Position numbers and translations under genes: made by a program. From assembly GCA_037013685.1 (NCBI GenBank), contig CM072919.1, forward strand, positions 36,403,320 to 36,467,319: a stretch of DNA of 64,000 nucleotides. Direction: 5' to 3'. The notes beneath the pieces are model-generated. The model did not search any database, was not told where the DNA came from, and saw only the letters and a program-made list of their open reading frames with translations. The stretch is from Acridotheres tristis (lineage: Eukaryota > Chordata > Aves > Passeriformes > Sturnidae). Shown here one piece after another: positions 1-54,664 of the stretch. How positions within the stretch are numbered: the first letter of the stretch is position 1; each line of letters starts with the position of its first letter.

Positions 1-981
1 TCCTGCTTCTCAGAACATTTTAGTCTTGGCTATTGTTACTATCTCTAAATAAAAGAAAGTAATTTAAAAAAATCTGTGGGAAACCTTTAAAATGCAAAAC
101 TAACAGAAAACCTATACCTTTTGTTTCCTAACAGTGTTTTACATGTCTAATTGTGGTGGTTCGTCCCCCCCCCGAAACCACACTGTGATCTGAGAAATGA
201 ACAAACTTTACAACATCCTTCCTCCTTGATTCATCAGACCTCTTTTTACATAATTGCTATATTTACCTCTTAGACCCAAGATACTGATATTTCTCAAGAT
301 TCTTCCCATTCTCAGATGCTGGATTTTTCATTTGTAATACTGGGGGCTGTCTGAATAAATGTATTGCTTAAGATGCCTCTGCAGCCTAAACAGTTGAAAT
401 TCACACTCTTAATTAAGTGGATTTGTTTTGCATTAAGGAAAAGAAAAAGAATAAAAGGTTTAGCTTTTGGGCATTTAAGATCTTTTTATGTAACTGAACA
501 CACAAACATTAATTCTACACTTTTAATGTTATTTTATATAAGTCAAACCACATTTATTAATTTTTTTCTTTGTAGGCTATTACTTCTGATTTTTATTTCC
601 ACTTCATTTCTGTATCCACTGTGCTTTCTCCAAATCTTATCCTTGGTAACTGTTGCTCCATCAAGTGGTCCCTGCAGTAGCCATATGTAAACCTTTTTTA
701 ACAGTAAAATTGCTTAACTTACTTTAACTATTTTGTAAACTTACTTGGAAAATTTCATGTGGCTTGAATCCATTTTAATTTGGGAGCTAAAACAGATTTT
801 GAAGGTAGTTTTGCACAATTTAAAGGAAACTTACCACATCTGTTTTGAGCTAATATGATGCCTAAAAATATTAGTTTCAAAATTAGGTACGTATAATTTG
901 CCTTCTTGTGATTATACATTTTGATTTGGCCTGTCGTGATATCATATGCATTTTCATGTTGTTTTTTTTTCTTTCTTACAG
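1..981 (+). other. NIPSNAP3 intron (3' part)
   Basis: No exon could be recognised here. The residues expected just upstream in the family (the GYWSVEF...HIWKY block) were looked for and not found, so the previous exon lies left of the window. AT-rich, with a C9 run near 166-174. Confidence 0.7.
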
Positions 982-1143
982 ATAATTTTGCCCACAGAAC
1001 AGCAGTCCGGCATGCACTAGCAAATGACAAAGAATGGCAGGGAAAATTAATCTCTGTGATTCTCCCCTTAGTAGAGAAGCAGCACAATGAGGTTGCTTAT
1101 CTGGTGCCCTGGTGTCAACTTGGGAAGCCTCCAAAGGAAGGGG
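982..1143 (+). CDS. NIPSNAP3A: NIPSNAP3 exon a
   Basis: Acceptor TTCTTACAG at 973-981, donor GTGAGC from 1144. Begins with two bases of a split codon (AT, human Asp) followed by NFAHRTAVRHALANDKEWQG. The run of five G at 1140-1144 leaves only one usable donor, so the exon ends GAA GGG G. Confidence 0.9.
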
Positions 1144-3438
1144 GTGAGCTTATCTTTTCTTTTGCAGATTGAAGTTACTAACAAAAAATGGCTTAAAGTT
1201 TAAACCAGGTATTGCATAGTTTTATGACCCTTTATATAACAAAGGCATGTACACGCACCCGTGTGGAAAAGGTGACATAACACAGATGAGGGACAGTTTT
1301 TCAGAAGAATTTTACACTGACATACATCAGTAACTGACTAGAGTGCTGATCCTTAAGGTTGTTAATGATCAGGATTGTGACTTGCTAAATGAGCACGCAA
1401 AATGGCAGTGTCACAGTAGTGGTCAGAGCAGTCATCCTGGACTTTGTCTATCTGTCAGTGAGAGGGCATTTCCTGCATCATCATTGTTCACTTTCACAGA
1501 GATTTTCCTCTGTCAATTTGCTTTGATATTACTGCTTCTTTCACATAAAGTTTAAAAGATTCCCTACTTTTTTAAAGATACATGAAAGTCAAACAGAGGG
1601 ATCTGCTTCTTGACCTTGCCAGGCACAGAGGTGATACTGACCAAGCTGTAGTTCTGCAGTTCTTCCTTACGTCTCTTTCTGTAACAATAATAGGTTAGGT
1701 GTAGAAGTCATGTCCCTATGTATTTTAATTCTCTCTGTAGCAAATTTGGTATTAATAATATTTACTGTTCCCCAATTTATGAACATTGGCAGGCTTTCTT
1801 GCATGAAGAGACAGGGAACAGACCTTGCTTCAGCCCTCAGCACATGTATAGATAGAGTAATCTTTGTTGTTTATTTCCCCAGGATTTGGAATTTTATGCT
1901 GCTACTGTTGAATTTGAAAGCAGTCTAGTTTTCTCTAAAATCTGGATAGATGATTTCAAATACTGTTGCAGTTTATCTCCAGCCCATTGCTGGAGAGTAA
2001 CAGCAGACACTGCCAAGTAGCAAGTGTCTGGCTTTCTATTACTGTGTCAACAACTGCGATCTGAAGTAACTACCTGAACAGAAAGAAGACAAGTAACTTT
2101 TAGTGGGACTGGAGTTTTTTGGCAAATTATGCCATTTCTGTACAAATAAGGGAGCTCGCTTGGCACAGCAGAGGTGCTAAACTAGTCCTGCAGTGTTGGT
2201 TATGCTGTCAGATCTTACTGTGATCAACTGCCAGGAGTCAAAGAGGTTTGTAATGTCATAAACCACTTCAATACCAGAAAACATTACCAGTCTTAGAAAA
2301 GACACCTGGCATTGCTCAAGCAGCCACACAAATCCCTCAGGCAAGTATGAGCATTTATGATACCTGCAAAGTAGTTTGAATGTCCCGAAGTTTCCATGGA
2401 ACATTGAAAATTGAGAGGCTGGGCTTTGTGTGAAGCCTTCTGTTCTTCAGGGCCCTGGTACTTAGATTTACCCTTGAACTAACAGCAGCTAGTGAGCCTG
2501 TGCTCTCGTGAGCCTCTGGAAGCTGTGAGCTCTTGTGCGTGTTGGAAGGAAAGGGCAGTTTCCTGCTGTCCCCAAATGGACGGGAAACGTTATACTGATC
2601 TCACAGCAAATACACTGTGGCTATGAGACACAGTTCAAGATCTGGTATATCAATTTGTATTTCTTTCCTTGTGGCAGTGTTTGCCTTTTCTTCTAGGTGT
2701 ATATGAATGGGTTACTTTCCAGATGAAGCCTGGTGGGCCAGCACTGTGGGGTGAAGCATTTCGAGCTGCAATCAATGCTCACATCAACACAGGATATACC
2801 AGGCTGATTGGTGTTTTCCACACAGAATATGGATTACTTAACACAGGTACTCATCAGTTTCTGATACAGACTTTGGCATGGGAAGGGGCAGAGGCAGAGA
2901 GACAAGCTCCTGTCCTGGATCAGGATTGGCCAGCTTGCTGGAAATGTTGGTGTGGATCACCAAGGTCCTGTAAACAGTCCTTGAACCCAGCTTTGTGTAT
3001 TGGGTTATAGGCTTAAACCAGTTGCCACAGTCTCAGATCTGATGTTAATCTGATGTCTTGTTACTGCAAGGCATGTAACAGATGAAGGCAAATTGCTAGG
3101 ACTTAGAGTATGTGCTGTATTGCAGCATAATAGTGCTCAGCTGACTTTATTTGTACTTTCTCAGTCCATGTGTTGTGGTGGAACGAGAGCCCAGATCACC
3201 GAGCAGCAGGAAGACACAGTGCCCATGAAGATGCTAGAGTTGTAGCAGCTGGTAAGACATGATGAATCTAGAGAACTCACTTGTGTTACCTGCATGCTTG
3301 CTGAGAAAAGTATTACTTTTTACTGGAATACTGTCTTAATTAAATATACATTTAATTTTAGTGCGTGACAGTGTCAGATTCTTGGAGTCCCAGCAAAATG
3401 TGCTTGTGATTCCTCTGCCATGCTCACCGCTGAAGTAA
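982..3438 (+). CDS. NIPSNAP3A: NIPSNAP3-type protein, C-terminal part (4 exons)
   Basis: Four coding exons (982-1143, 2697-2846, 3165-3251, 3362-3438) join in frame to give 157 residues and a TAA stop at 3436-3438; human NIPSNAP3A is 247 residues, so about 90 N-terminal residues, including the mitochondrial targeting part, lie left of the window. Recognisable blocks are DNFAHRTAVRHAL, YLVPWCQLGKPPKEG, TFQMKPGGPALWGEAF, GVFHTEYGLLN and HVLWWNESPDHRAAGRH, which make up the end of the first and all of the second NIPSNAP (ferredoxin-like) domain. The family is mitochondrial and its biochemical role is poorly defined; some members act as mitophagy 'eat-me' signals. Mammals have a 3A/3B pair beside ABCA1; only one copy is visible here, so the exact paralogue name is by convention. 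It converges on ABCA1, as in human. Oddity: the exon 982-1143/2697 junction codes an extra glycine (KEGG-VYEW, human KEG-VYE). Confidence 0.93.
1144..2696 (+). other. NIPSNAP3 intron
   Basis: 1.55 kb between exons a and b. No coding segment, RNA gene or recognisable transposon was seen. Confidence 0.7.
2697..2846 (+). CDS. NIPSNAP3A: NIPSNAP3 exon b
   Basis: Acceptor CTTCTAG before 2697, donor GTACTC at 2847. Codes VYEWVTFQMKPGGPALWGE through GVFHTEYGLLNT, the core of the second NIPSNAP domain. Confidence 0.93.
3165..3251 (+). CDS. NIPSNAP3A: NIPSNAP3 exon c
   Basis: Acceptor TTTCTCAG before 3165, donor GTAAGA at 3252. Codes VHVLWWNESPDHRAAGRHSA and HEDARVVAA, the most conserved segment of the family. 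Confidence 0.93.
3362..3438 (+). CDS. NIPSNAP3A: NIPSNAP3 last coding exon
   Basis: Acceptor ATTTTAG ends at 3361. Codes VRDSVRFLESQQNVLVIPL and the C-terminus CSPLK, then TAA at 3436-3438. Human ends in SPLK too. Confidence 0.92.
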
Positions 3439-3868
3439 CCTTCTTCTAAAGGATGTAACTGATGGCAGAACAGACAAGATGGAAGTGCTGTCAGCAAGTG
3501 ACATGGATCCCCATATCTTCATGAGCTGAGCTATTCTTTTGTTGACAAAAAAATAGATGCAAAATGCTTACCCACTAGCAATGTAAATCAGTACTCTTGA
3601 TCCCAATCGTTAAACAAGAAGTTGATGATGATGTTCCTACATCTCCAGGACAAATAACTTGAGCCATATCATGACACAAACCATGCCTCACCAATCTTCT
3701 GTTTTAATCCCTAAGTTCTTAATAATTTTTGCATACCTAGATCACTTATCAAACGGAATAAGTGAAGTGCTCTTGTCCAGCATTCCAGCCAGGGATGTTA
3801 TCATTTTTATAACACACTTTGATGCCTCTTATAATTATCACATCTAAGTTATTCCACACAGTTTAAGA

Positions 3869-4249
3869 TGATGCCTAAAGAGGCTACCTGGAATAGAGGC
3901 TAGACAGTGTTAAAGGAATAAAGTATGTATTTACTAAAAGGCCTTCAAAGGATACACCTTGGGCAGTACCAGAGCCTAGCCGTGGCTCCACCCAAGATGG
4001 ACAACTGGTCATGAGTTTTCACCCTTTTATAAGTTTTGGTTTATTTACATATTGGGGTTAATTGTCCAATTACAGCTTCAGGTTATCAAGTCCCTCTCCT
4101 CAATCCGCTATTTCCACTTTTTGGGCCTGAAGCTGTAATGGTGCCCTTGGTTCTCAGTTGTCTAACTAAACTGTGAAGAGAACTTGCTAACACTTTATAT
4201 GAAATTCAGACTCACACACCAGTGAAGTACAGAATCTGATAAGGCATCA
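3869..4249 (-). mobile_element. Solo LTR, copy 1 (endogenous retrovirus)
   Basis: 381 bp bounded by TGATGCC at the left and GGCATCA at the right, a short inverted terminal repeat with TG...CA ends typical of LTRs. The interior is clearly similar to the element at 5855-6279 (shared CACCCAAGATGGACAAC-type core, CTTTTATAAGT-type block and a GGGTTAAT block). No internal retroviral genes are present. Orientation is set by similarity to copy 2, whose polyadenylation signal is on the minus strand. No clear target-site duplication could be seen. Confidence 0.75.
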
Positions 4250-4625
4250 AAAAAGAAAACTCCCAGGTATACCTTACCCAATTATGTTTTAATCAGACTT
4301 CTCACTGGGATGCTTTATATTAATTTTGAGCAATGTACAACATCAGTGTTGCTGGAATTGCACTTAAGAACAACAATGGGGCTGATTAGGTAGTTTATCC
4401 TAATGAGTTCTGCCATGAGACTTTTTACTTAATAACTTGTTACGGTTCATTTCAGGCTTTTCCGTTTTTGTTCATGAAACACAAGCTTTGCCTTGGGTAT
4501 TTTAATATTTGTTTAGGATGCTAAAGCTGATTAGCCCTTCTTGTTCTATTGTGTCATCAGACTCAACTGATCTACATGTGCTGGCATTCTTTGAAATACT
4601 TTTTTTGTCAGACTGTTAAAAGCTA

Positions 4626-4631
4626 AATAAA
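4626..4631 (+). terminator. Candidate NIPSNAP3 polyadenylation signal
   Basis: AATAAA about 1.19 kb after the stop, followed by a T/G-rich stretch (TTTTTAGTGTTTATGG). It would put a solo LTR inside the 3'UTR. An earlier AATAAA at about 3918 lies within that LTR. Transcript data are needed to choose. Confidence 0.35.
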
Positions 4632-5544
4632 TGAGCATAAAGCATTCATTTTTAGTGTTTATGGTTCAAACTCTTACTCTTTTTAAACTATGATAAATCC
4701 CATTCTCCAGGTACAGTATTCATTTTGCAGGTCTTGTCTTTTGGTCAGCAACAAATTGCTTTAGAACCAGTAAGCTAAAGTGAATAGCAATAGGGCAGAG
4801 GACTCATGGGCTGGGAAGTCAAATTTCTATTTTGTGTACAGTGGTACAGAGCACCCTCTTCTGCAATTTACAGGTATTGACTATAAATTGCAGAGCACTT
4901 GGGAGACTTTTCTAGATGTTAATCATGGATCTGCAATGAGCAATTGAGTACTCAAAAAAAAGTATCTTTGTGCAGTTTACCTAATGACTATTGCTTCTTT
5001 AAAGTGCATTAAGATCTCACAGAAAGCACTAAAATGAGATCTAGGCCATTATGGTAATGTCCAAGGTGGCTGCATGGGATATGGCTGCTGTAGTTAAGGA
5101 AGTGTAACAAGTCCCAGCTGCTATATCCATGTCTTCATCCACTGCTCCCTCCAACAAAGCCATTTTTAGCATTCTCAGGGTGGAACAAACAGTACTTCAG
5201 AGACCCCTGGCTTACATTTTACAAATCAACTTTATAATGTACAAACTGCTGATGAACGAGTATATTGTTAGAAGAGTTTTCAAAGGAAAATTTGGGTTTT
5301 TTTTACTAACAAAAACATGGGCTGAAAAATGGGGAGAGAGAATTAAAAAGACTTTTTTCATTTGAATGCAAGAATTGTATCATTGGGATTTTTTTGTTTG
5401 GTTGGGGTTTTTTTTTGTTTTTTATAATTAAAACTATTTTCCTCAACACCAGCATTGAGAGTAAAGAACATTCAAGATGTTAGAGGTGTGCTTTATCCTG
5501 AGGTGCCAGCTGGACACTTGATCAAGACAAAAAACCCAGGAAAT

Positions 5545-6692
5545 TAAGAGGGCTGGGCAATCATCAAAGTTCACATGAAGTTCAACAAGGGAAAGTGCCA
5601 GATTCTGCACCTGGGATATGGCGACGCTGGGGCTGGGGAACAAGATGCTGGAAAGCAGCAGGAATGGGCCCTGAGGGGTCCTGGTCAATGGCAAGTTGAC
5701 CATGAGTCATTGTGCCCTGGCAGCCAGGAGAGCCAGCTCTGTCCTGGGGTGCATCAGGCACAGCATCACAGCCAGACAAGGGAGGGGATTGTCCTGCTCT
5801 GCTCTGAGCTGGGGCAGCCTCGTCTCGAGTGCTGGGGGCTGGTTTGAGTGCCACTGATGCCTTTTGGGAATATCTAAAAACAGGCCAGACAAAATTAAGG
5901 GGAATAAAAAGCAGGTATATTTATTGAAGGCCCTTCAGGCAGACAAAGCCCCCTGCCAGGGGCTACACCCAAAATGGACAACGAGTCATAGGCATTCATA
6001 CTTTTAAGTCTGGTCCATCTGCAGATTGGGGGTTAATCTTCCAAATGCAGCTCCAGGTAATGAAGTCACTTACCAAGTTTGCTCCTCCCAACTCACTTTT
6101 GTTTAGTTGCCTGAGACAGTAAGGTGGTCTTTGATTCCCAGGCCTGGAGAGGAATTGTTTTGTCTGACGAAAATGGGGAAAACAGGAGCTAACACTCTAC
6201 ATGGAGTTTAGAGTTATACGCTAAAGAATTGCAGGATTACAAATACATTAAATATAAATGCTAAAATCCGAAGGCATCATTACAATGTAAAAAGAACCCT
6301 GAGGGGAAGCCAAAGGAGGAGCGTCTGAGATCCCTTGGTTTGTTCAGCCTGGAGGAGACTGAGGGGAGGCCTCATTGCAACTTCCTCATGAGGAGGAGGG
6401 GCAGACACTGATCTTGTCTCTTTGACACCTAGTGACAGGACCTTAGGGAATGGCCTGAAGTTGTGTCAGGAGAGGTTTAGACTGGGTATTAGAAAAAGGT
6501 TCTTCACCCAAAGGGTGGCTGGGCACTGGACCAGGCTCTCCACAGAAGTGATGACAGCACCAGCCTGGCAGAGTTCAAGAAGTGTTTGGCACATGGTATG
6601 ATTCTTAGGGAATGATGTTGTGCAGGGCCAGGAATGGGACCTGATGATCCATGAGGGTCCATTCCAACTCAGCATATTCTGTGATTCTGTGA
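5545..6692 (+). mobile_element. CR1 LINE 3' fragment, split by an LTR
   Basis: 5'-truncated CR1 retrotransposon in two parts, about 5545-5854 and 6280-6692. The left part reads through the reverse-transcriptase C-terminus (KFNKGKCQILHLG and following, with frameshifts). The right part has the CR1 3' region (TTTGTTCAGCCTGGAGGAG, CTTCCAACTCAGCATATTC) and ends in the octamer repeat ATTCTGTGATTCTGTGA. The pieces are contiguous in the CR1 consensus apart from small deletions, so the LTR at 5855-6279 was inserted later. The left limit is approximate. Confidence 0.88.
5855..6279 (-). mobile_element. Solo LTR, copy 2, nested in CR1
   Basis: 425 bp, ends TGATGCC and GGCATCA. The minus strand carries AATAAA at 5920-5925, which sets its orientation. 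It interrupts the CR1 element exactly where CR1 continuity is lost and regained. It is related to but diverged from copy 1 at 3869-4249. No internal ERV sequence flanks either copy, so both are solo LTRs. Confidence 0.8.
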
Positions 6693-7275
6693 AATTTTAA
6701 TTGTCTTCTTATCTCATGATGAAGTTTCCTGATAAGTGTAACTTCAGGAATTGGTTGAATACTGGAACTTGGTTGATGGTGATACTATAGGCAGTAGCAG
6801 ACAACACTTTATTATCAGCTTATCCTTGAGCAATCACACCACTATTCTGCTTTCATTTGTAAACTGTTCAAAATCAAGCGAGTGTATAGGGTGTTTTTTA
6901 GCAAGGAGGAGCAATCAGCAACTCACATCTCAGTAATAAAAATTCAGAGGCAGGTACTTGAGTTGGGGTTTAAACATCCCGAGAAGTTTCTTATACTTTG
7001 CAGTTGGATTTGACAGTTAACCTATCACTTGCTAGAGACCTTTATATTTACCGACTTTAGAATGTTTAATGTAGCACTTAACCTTTATATCTTCCCTCTC
7101 CTCATTTACCTGAAAATTGTATATCTACTCCATACTAGTTTTTTGAGCTACTGAAATCTCATGTATCAAAGTTAACAACAAAATAAAACCAGGCAAAACA
7201 AAAGTTTCTAGCAGTGCTCCTTGAAGTAACAAATGCAAAAATTACACTTGTGAAAACCAATGGTGCTATAACAGC

Positions 7276-7281
7276 TTTATT
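7276..7281 (-). terminator. ABCA1: ABCA1 polyadenylation signal
   Basis: AATAAA on the minus strand, followed on that strand by GCTGTTATAGCACCA and then a T/G-rich element (TTGGTTTTC). It gives a 3'UTR of about 3.1 kb, close to the long human ABCA1 3'UTR. No other minus-strand AATAAA was noticed between it and the stop codon. Confidence 0.7.
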
Positions 7282-10074
7282 TTTTACTTAATACAAGGCA
7301 ATTAGAGTGCCTTTTAATACTTCACATAACAGATATTAGCAAATACAAATATATATACTTTTTTTTGTTGTTTTTAATGAAAATGTCCATTTAAGGATTT
7401 AACTTAGAAATTTCAGTTGTGAAATCTCTCTAGATTTTTGCAAAGTTAACAGATATTCCAGTGCAAAAATAGATCCCATTACAGATAGCATAAAGTGCTT
7501 GGAACGAAGGACCAACTATAATTCAGGAGGGAAAGATAAGCACAAAAGTGGTTGTTAAACCATGGGGAAAATACAACAACTCCTTACTGAAATACAAATG
7601 TACTTACTACAAACAGGGATGCAACATGTCAATAGTACTGAAGTTTAAAATAAGTTAACACCTCAGTGTAGTTTCATTATCAAGAGTGGTTCATATACTG
7701 TGTATGACTCTAGAGTGATTTTTCCCCAACACATACTTGAATGAATAAAAATTAGTGGCTATCTGAACGTCTTCCATGACAAATCTTCATGCCAGTGTTG
7801 CATTATGCTGTCTGTTCAGTACAAACAATGCAGATAAGAGCTGTGAAGCAGTTTGGTTAATATCCACATTTACTGCAACATTTCGTCACAGATAGCAGAC
7901 CCTGTAAGCATGACAGTCATGGGGCAACAGAAATCAAGAATCTTTTTGGTGGGCTTAGGAAAGTGTATTATCATGTAACTGTTGCTTCCTGATACATGAA
8001 TAATTTAAATGAGCAGTTACCAAGAGCAAACCACAGCCCTTTCAGGACCAAATCTGAATCCTCCTAGAACTCGTTCTAGCTCTACATGCACTAGTTTGGC
8101 ACAGTGCAAAACGTTAGCCCTTCAATTCAGTAATGTAATGCTGATTTGTAATAGCGACTTTTAGCAGTGACAAGCCTCCAGTACATGCTACTTGTTTCAA
8201 TGACACCGCAACATACTTGCAGCCTGTTCTGGAGTAGTCATGGCTGTAGCTCTGCTGTTTCTGCACCTGGAAGTCTGGTGTATTCATCACCCTGTAACTC
8301 ATCCCCGTAGAGTGATGATGTCATCATAAAGGTAATAACAAAGCATGTTTTAAGTGAGGTATACCAATCCCCTTTACACTCCGTCTCTCAATCCCCTTAG
8401 CAATGAATTATACAGATTAAAAAAAAAAAAAAAAGTATGAAAAAGGCACTTCAGCAGAGCCTGTACTAAGCTCTTACTTTACCTCAAGGCAGGATACAGA
8501 GGGACAAGGAACTTGTTTTAACTGTGTTTTAAAAATGTTGAGTTGGCCAGTGTTACCAAGTATACTTGGAAATATGTAATCAATCTTCTTCAGGCTCATG
8601 CCAGCCTTTTCAGTATTTGCTGGGCTGCTATGGTTATTCACAGAAGAAAATGGTCCATGATTTTTGATTCATGGAGTAGCATCAAAACCAGTGCAGAACT
8701 TCTGTGGGTATTTAAGGCAGAGGCATACAGGAACAGCTCAGGAACTGCACTTGTGTTCAAACCACATTACTGAACCAATTTTCGAATGTAAAAGCAACAC
8801 AGAGGGGCCCTAAAAGCATACTCTCCCATGACCGTTGTACAGTGTGAACAAGAATTGGTTGTTGTTATTATATAATTTCCCCTCTTATATTAGTTTGGCT
8901 TTGTAAAACTTGAAAAATTCACTGATGAACTGAAGCACTATTATCTTGAACTCTTGTTTTTCAGGGGGATTTTTACTGAAACAGTTGTTTGTCACATGTA
9001 TAATAAGGGTGTATTCTCCAGTTAGGGATCACCTAATGACTGAAACTACACTGCGCAACAGAAGCGGAAACTTACACATTAATATTATACCAGTTTCCAA
9101 ACAGGAAAATTTTAGGTGAACAACTTGCTGTTGTTTGCAGATAGCAGCTGATTGCTAGAATCTGGAACATGGTCAGATCATGAATGCAGCTATCCACCAT
9201 ATGGATAGAAAGAGAGCATAGCATTACAGGCATAATGTTAAGAAATACTGTGGCTACAAAGATCAGCTGAAAGCATTTTCAATCCCTAATTATGCTATCT
9301 ACCAATTTAAAGTCATAAATAATACTGTTTAAAAAAAAAATCTACATCTCGTTTCTAGTTTTATCTGGCAAAGCCAGAAACAGCTTGTGCTAAGCAGTAA
9401 TTCCAGATGATGGGTACCTTTCTGGTGCAAAGCAGGGGTTAAAGAGCAGATATTACAAATCTGAGTGTTAGCTCATGATTTAGAATTTGCTCTTGGCATT
9501 AGCAGCTTGTACAACTACTGTTTGCTGCTGTGGTCCAAACTCTATGTCTGCTTCTCACTCACTTCTTCCTACTAGATGTTCATGGAGCTGTGACAGTACC
9601 TCAGAGGAGCAGGAAAGTACTTAACTGCACAAACACCTAGTCGGAGTATGTTGTTGATTGTGATGCTGGTGGGACAATCATGCATTTGGAGGGTTCACAG
9701 TTCTGTGTATCACCACTTGCTGATGAAGATGTGTGGTTATGATGGCCTGTCTCTTGCCATCCCACCTGCACAGTACTGCTTTGCGGTCTCAGTTTTGTCA
9801 CCACTGACCTAAACCAACCTAGAGAAAGCCAGCTGTTTAGGTAGGTTTTCATAACCTAGGGCTACAACACTGATGGTGACTTTTCTTGCCACTGACTGTT
9901 TTGGTGCATTCATTGCCAGCAATGGATACAGCACCAGCACATTCCCACTCCTGACATGAATGTTTCAAAGACTAAAACATCCATGTCCTAAATACCTGTA
10001 GATAACCACTGGCCATGATTCCTGAATGAATTATTTTAGCAACCCTAATAAAAACATACTGTACAGAACAAGAT

Positions 10075-10081
10075 ACAGTAT
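10075..10081 (-). promoter_or_regulatory. ABCA1: Candidate miR-144 site
   Basis: Minus-strand ATACTGT, complement of the miR-144 seed. miR-144 is a reported repressor of ABCA1 in mammals. A seed match only. Confidence 0.4.
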
Positions 10082-10169
10082 GGTTGAAATCCCACAGCAT
10101 CTCATGGGTGCTTTACCACAGCTTCAGAGTTATACTGTAATGAGCTAAGTTCAAGTCTTTCACTGGAGA

Positions 10170-10176
10170 ACAGTAC
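10170..10176 (-). promoter_or_regulatory. ABCA1: Candidate miR-101 site
   Basis: Minus-strand GTACTGT, the 7-mer complement of the miR-101 seed, 180 nt after the stop. A seed match only. Confidence 0.4.
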
Positions 10177-10222
10177 AAGACGACTCCATGAGGCACTGCC
10201 CCTGTAAAGGAATTGTTTTCAT

Positions 10223-10244
10223 TGCATTGAATTGCATTGCATTG
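10223..10244 (-). promoter_or_regulatory. ABCA1: Cluster of three miR-33 target sites
   Basis: The minus strand reads CAATGCAA three times, covering 10238-10244, 10233-10239 (overlapping) and 10223-10229 (7-mer seed complement CAATGCA, each followed by A). miR-33, from SREBF introns, represses ABCA1 through clustered sites just after the stop codon in mammals; the arrangement here matches that known cluster. Confidence 0.9.
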
Positions 10245-10355
10245 AATGGTTATCAGTAGAGTGTCCAGTTGCTTTTCCTCTAGCTTCTTTGGGAGCATAC
10301 TATCCCAGGAAAAGGAAGTTTGCATTCTACTCATCATTTCTTTGATGAAATTGGC

Positions 10356-53390
<43,035 letters not shown>

Positions 53391-54150
53391 CTGGAAAATG
53401 ACAAAACAAGCAAAATTCTGGTCACAGCAAAGCCAAAAGGAAACTCATGTGAGAGCACTGAACAGGAAAAGTCAAGCTGGCAAATGGGGGAGAGGGAATT
53501 ACATAAACCATAGCACAAAAGGAAGAGGAGCTGCTGGTAAAGTGCTCTGAAGCTTGGCAGGCTTCAGAAATGTCAATCTGTGATGTCTTGGTATCAAAAA
53601 ACCCCTGAACCAACAACAGAAAAAGCAATCAACCTTCAAAACCAACTCCGATTAACGTAATTACTTCAGGTCAATTTGCTCAGATATACACAGAAGCAGG
53701 GCACACCAAGCTGCTCCCCTGATCTGAAACCTACTACAGCATTAGCACTTAATCCCTGTGTTGTTACTGAACATGGGACTGAGCTGGTACATTTGACCAC
53801 CGAGAGATTTACTAGCCTTTAGTTAATTATGTTAACAGCTGATGTACTCTACCATAAATTTTGAAGTTTGACATATGCAAACACACAGGTATGATATAGA
53901 ATCACACGCAGATTTTGCTACTAGGAAACAATCTTAGCTACTCGAAATTTAAAAATACATTTGCAGCATTATTTCCATTTTCTTTCCCAAGTGCTTCACC
54001 TTCTGAAGCCATTGGTGTCTCAGCTCTTGACTTTAAAACAAATGTGTATCTACATCACAGAAGAAGAGAACCATCTGGAAATTATAATCCAAGCACACTA
54101 TTAAAGTCCAAAAAACTAGATATTCAGGAGCTGACTGTCACAGCTGACAC

Positions 54151-54316
54151 TGTTTTGCTTTGTTTTCTTGGGTTTTCTGTTTGGGGTTTTTGAGTGGTTT
54201 GGTTGGTTGGGTTTTTTTGTCTTTTTTTGTTTGTTTGTTTGGTTTGGTTTTTTGTTGTTTGTTGCTTTTGTTTGTTTTGTGGTTTGGCTAGGCTTTTTTT
54301 TGGGGGGGGGAGGGAG
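54151..54316 (+). repeat. T/G-rich low-complexity tract
   Basis: Interrupted TTTG/TTTTG/GGTTT repeats almost without C or A on the plus strand, ending in a run of eight or more G and AGGGAG. On the ABCA1 transcript strand this is A/C-rich. Confidence 0.9.
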
Positions 54317-54664
54317 CAGTGTTTAGTTTTGGTTTTTGCTGTCGACGTTTTATTTAAGAGACAGAGAAGAGAATTCATCTCCACCATGCTTAAACAAAGC
54401 AGCTATGCCAGGAGGAGGTGAGAGACCAAGTCCTATAGGATTTACCAGAGTGAAGATTTCCAGACCGAGGTAAGACAACAAGTTAGGTGTCATGCTGTAC
54501 CTTCTACTCTAGAAAAACTTTAGTTTGCTGTAACCCAGAGCAAAGAGTGGAAAACAATGAGCTCTGAAGAGAAAGTAACAACAGGGAAGAACCAGGGGCT
54601 TGTACCTTCCCCCTCCTATAGGGGACAGCTGTAACAGCCTTTCCCCCCCACCTCTTATGCAGGA

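Larger units (their letters stand above)
3439..7261. other. Intergenic/3' flank between NIPSNAP3 and ABCA1
   Basis: Convergent gene spacer. Holds the NIPSNAP3 3'UTR, two solo LTRs and the CR1 element listed separately. No other gene was seen. Confidence 0.75.
7262..10355 (-). other. ABCA1: ABCA1 3' untranslated region
   Basis: About 3.1 kb of AT-rich, non-coding sequence between the TGA stop (10356-10358) and the AATAAA at 7276-7281. It carries three miR-33 seed matches 112-133 nt after the stop and candidate miR-101 and miR-144 sites. A 15-base A run lies near 8420 on the plus strand. The cleavage site is estimated, not observed. Confidence 0.7.

Noticed and set aside
3915..3925. AATAAA at about 3918 as the NIPSNAP3 polyadenylation signal
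   Set aside because: It lies inside the solo LTR, and the plus strand is antisense to the LTR. It could still be used, but the signal at 4626 has a better downstream context.
3869..6279. The two LTRs as the 5' and 3' ends of one provirus
   Set aside because: They differ in length and sequence, the right one is inserted in a CR1 that starts between them, and no retroviral genes lie between.
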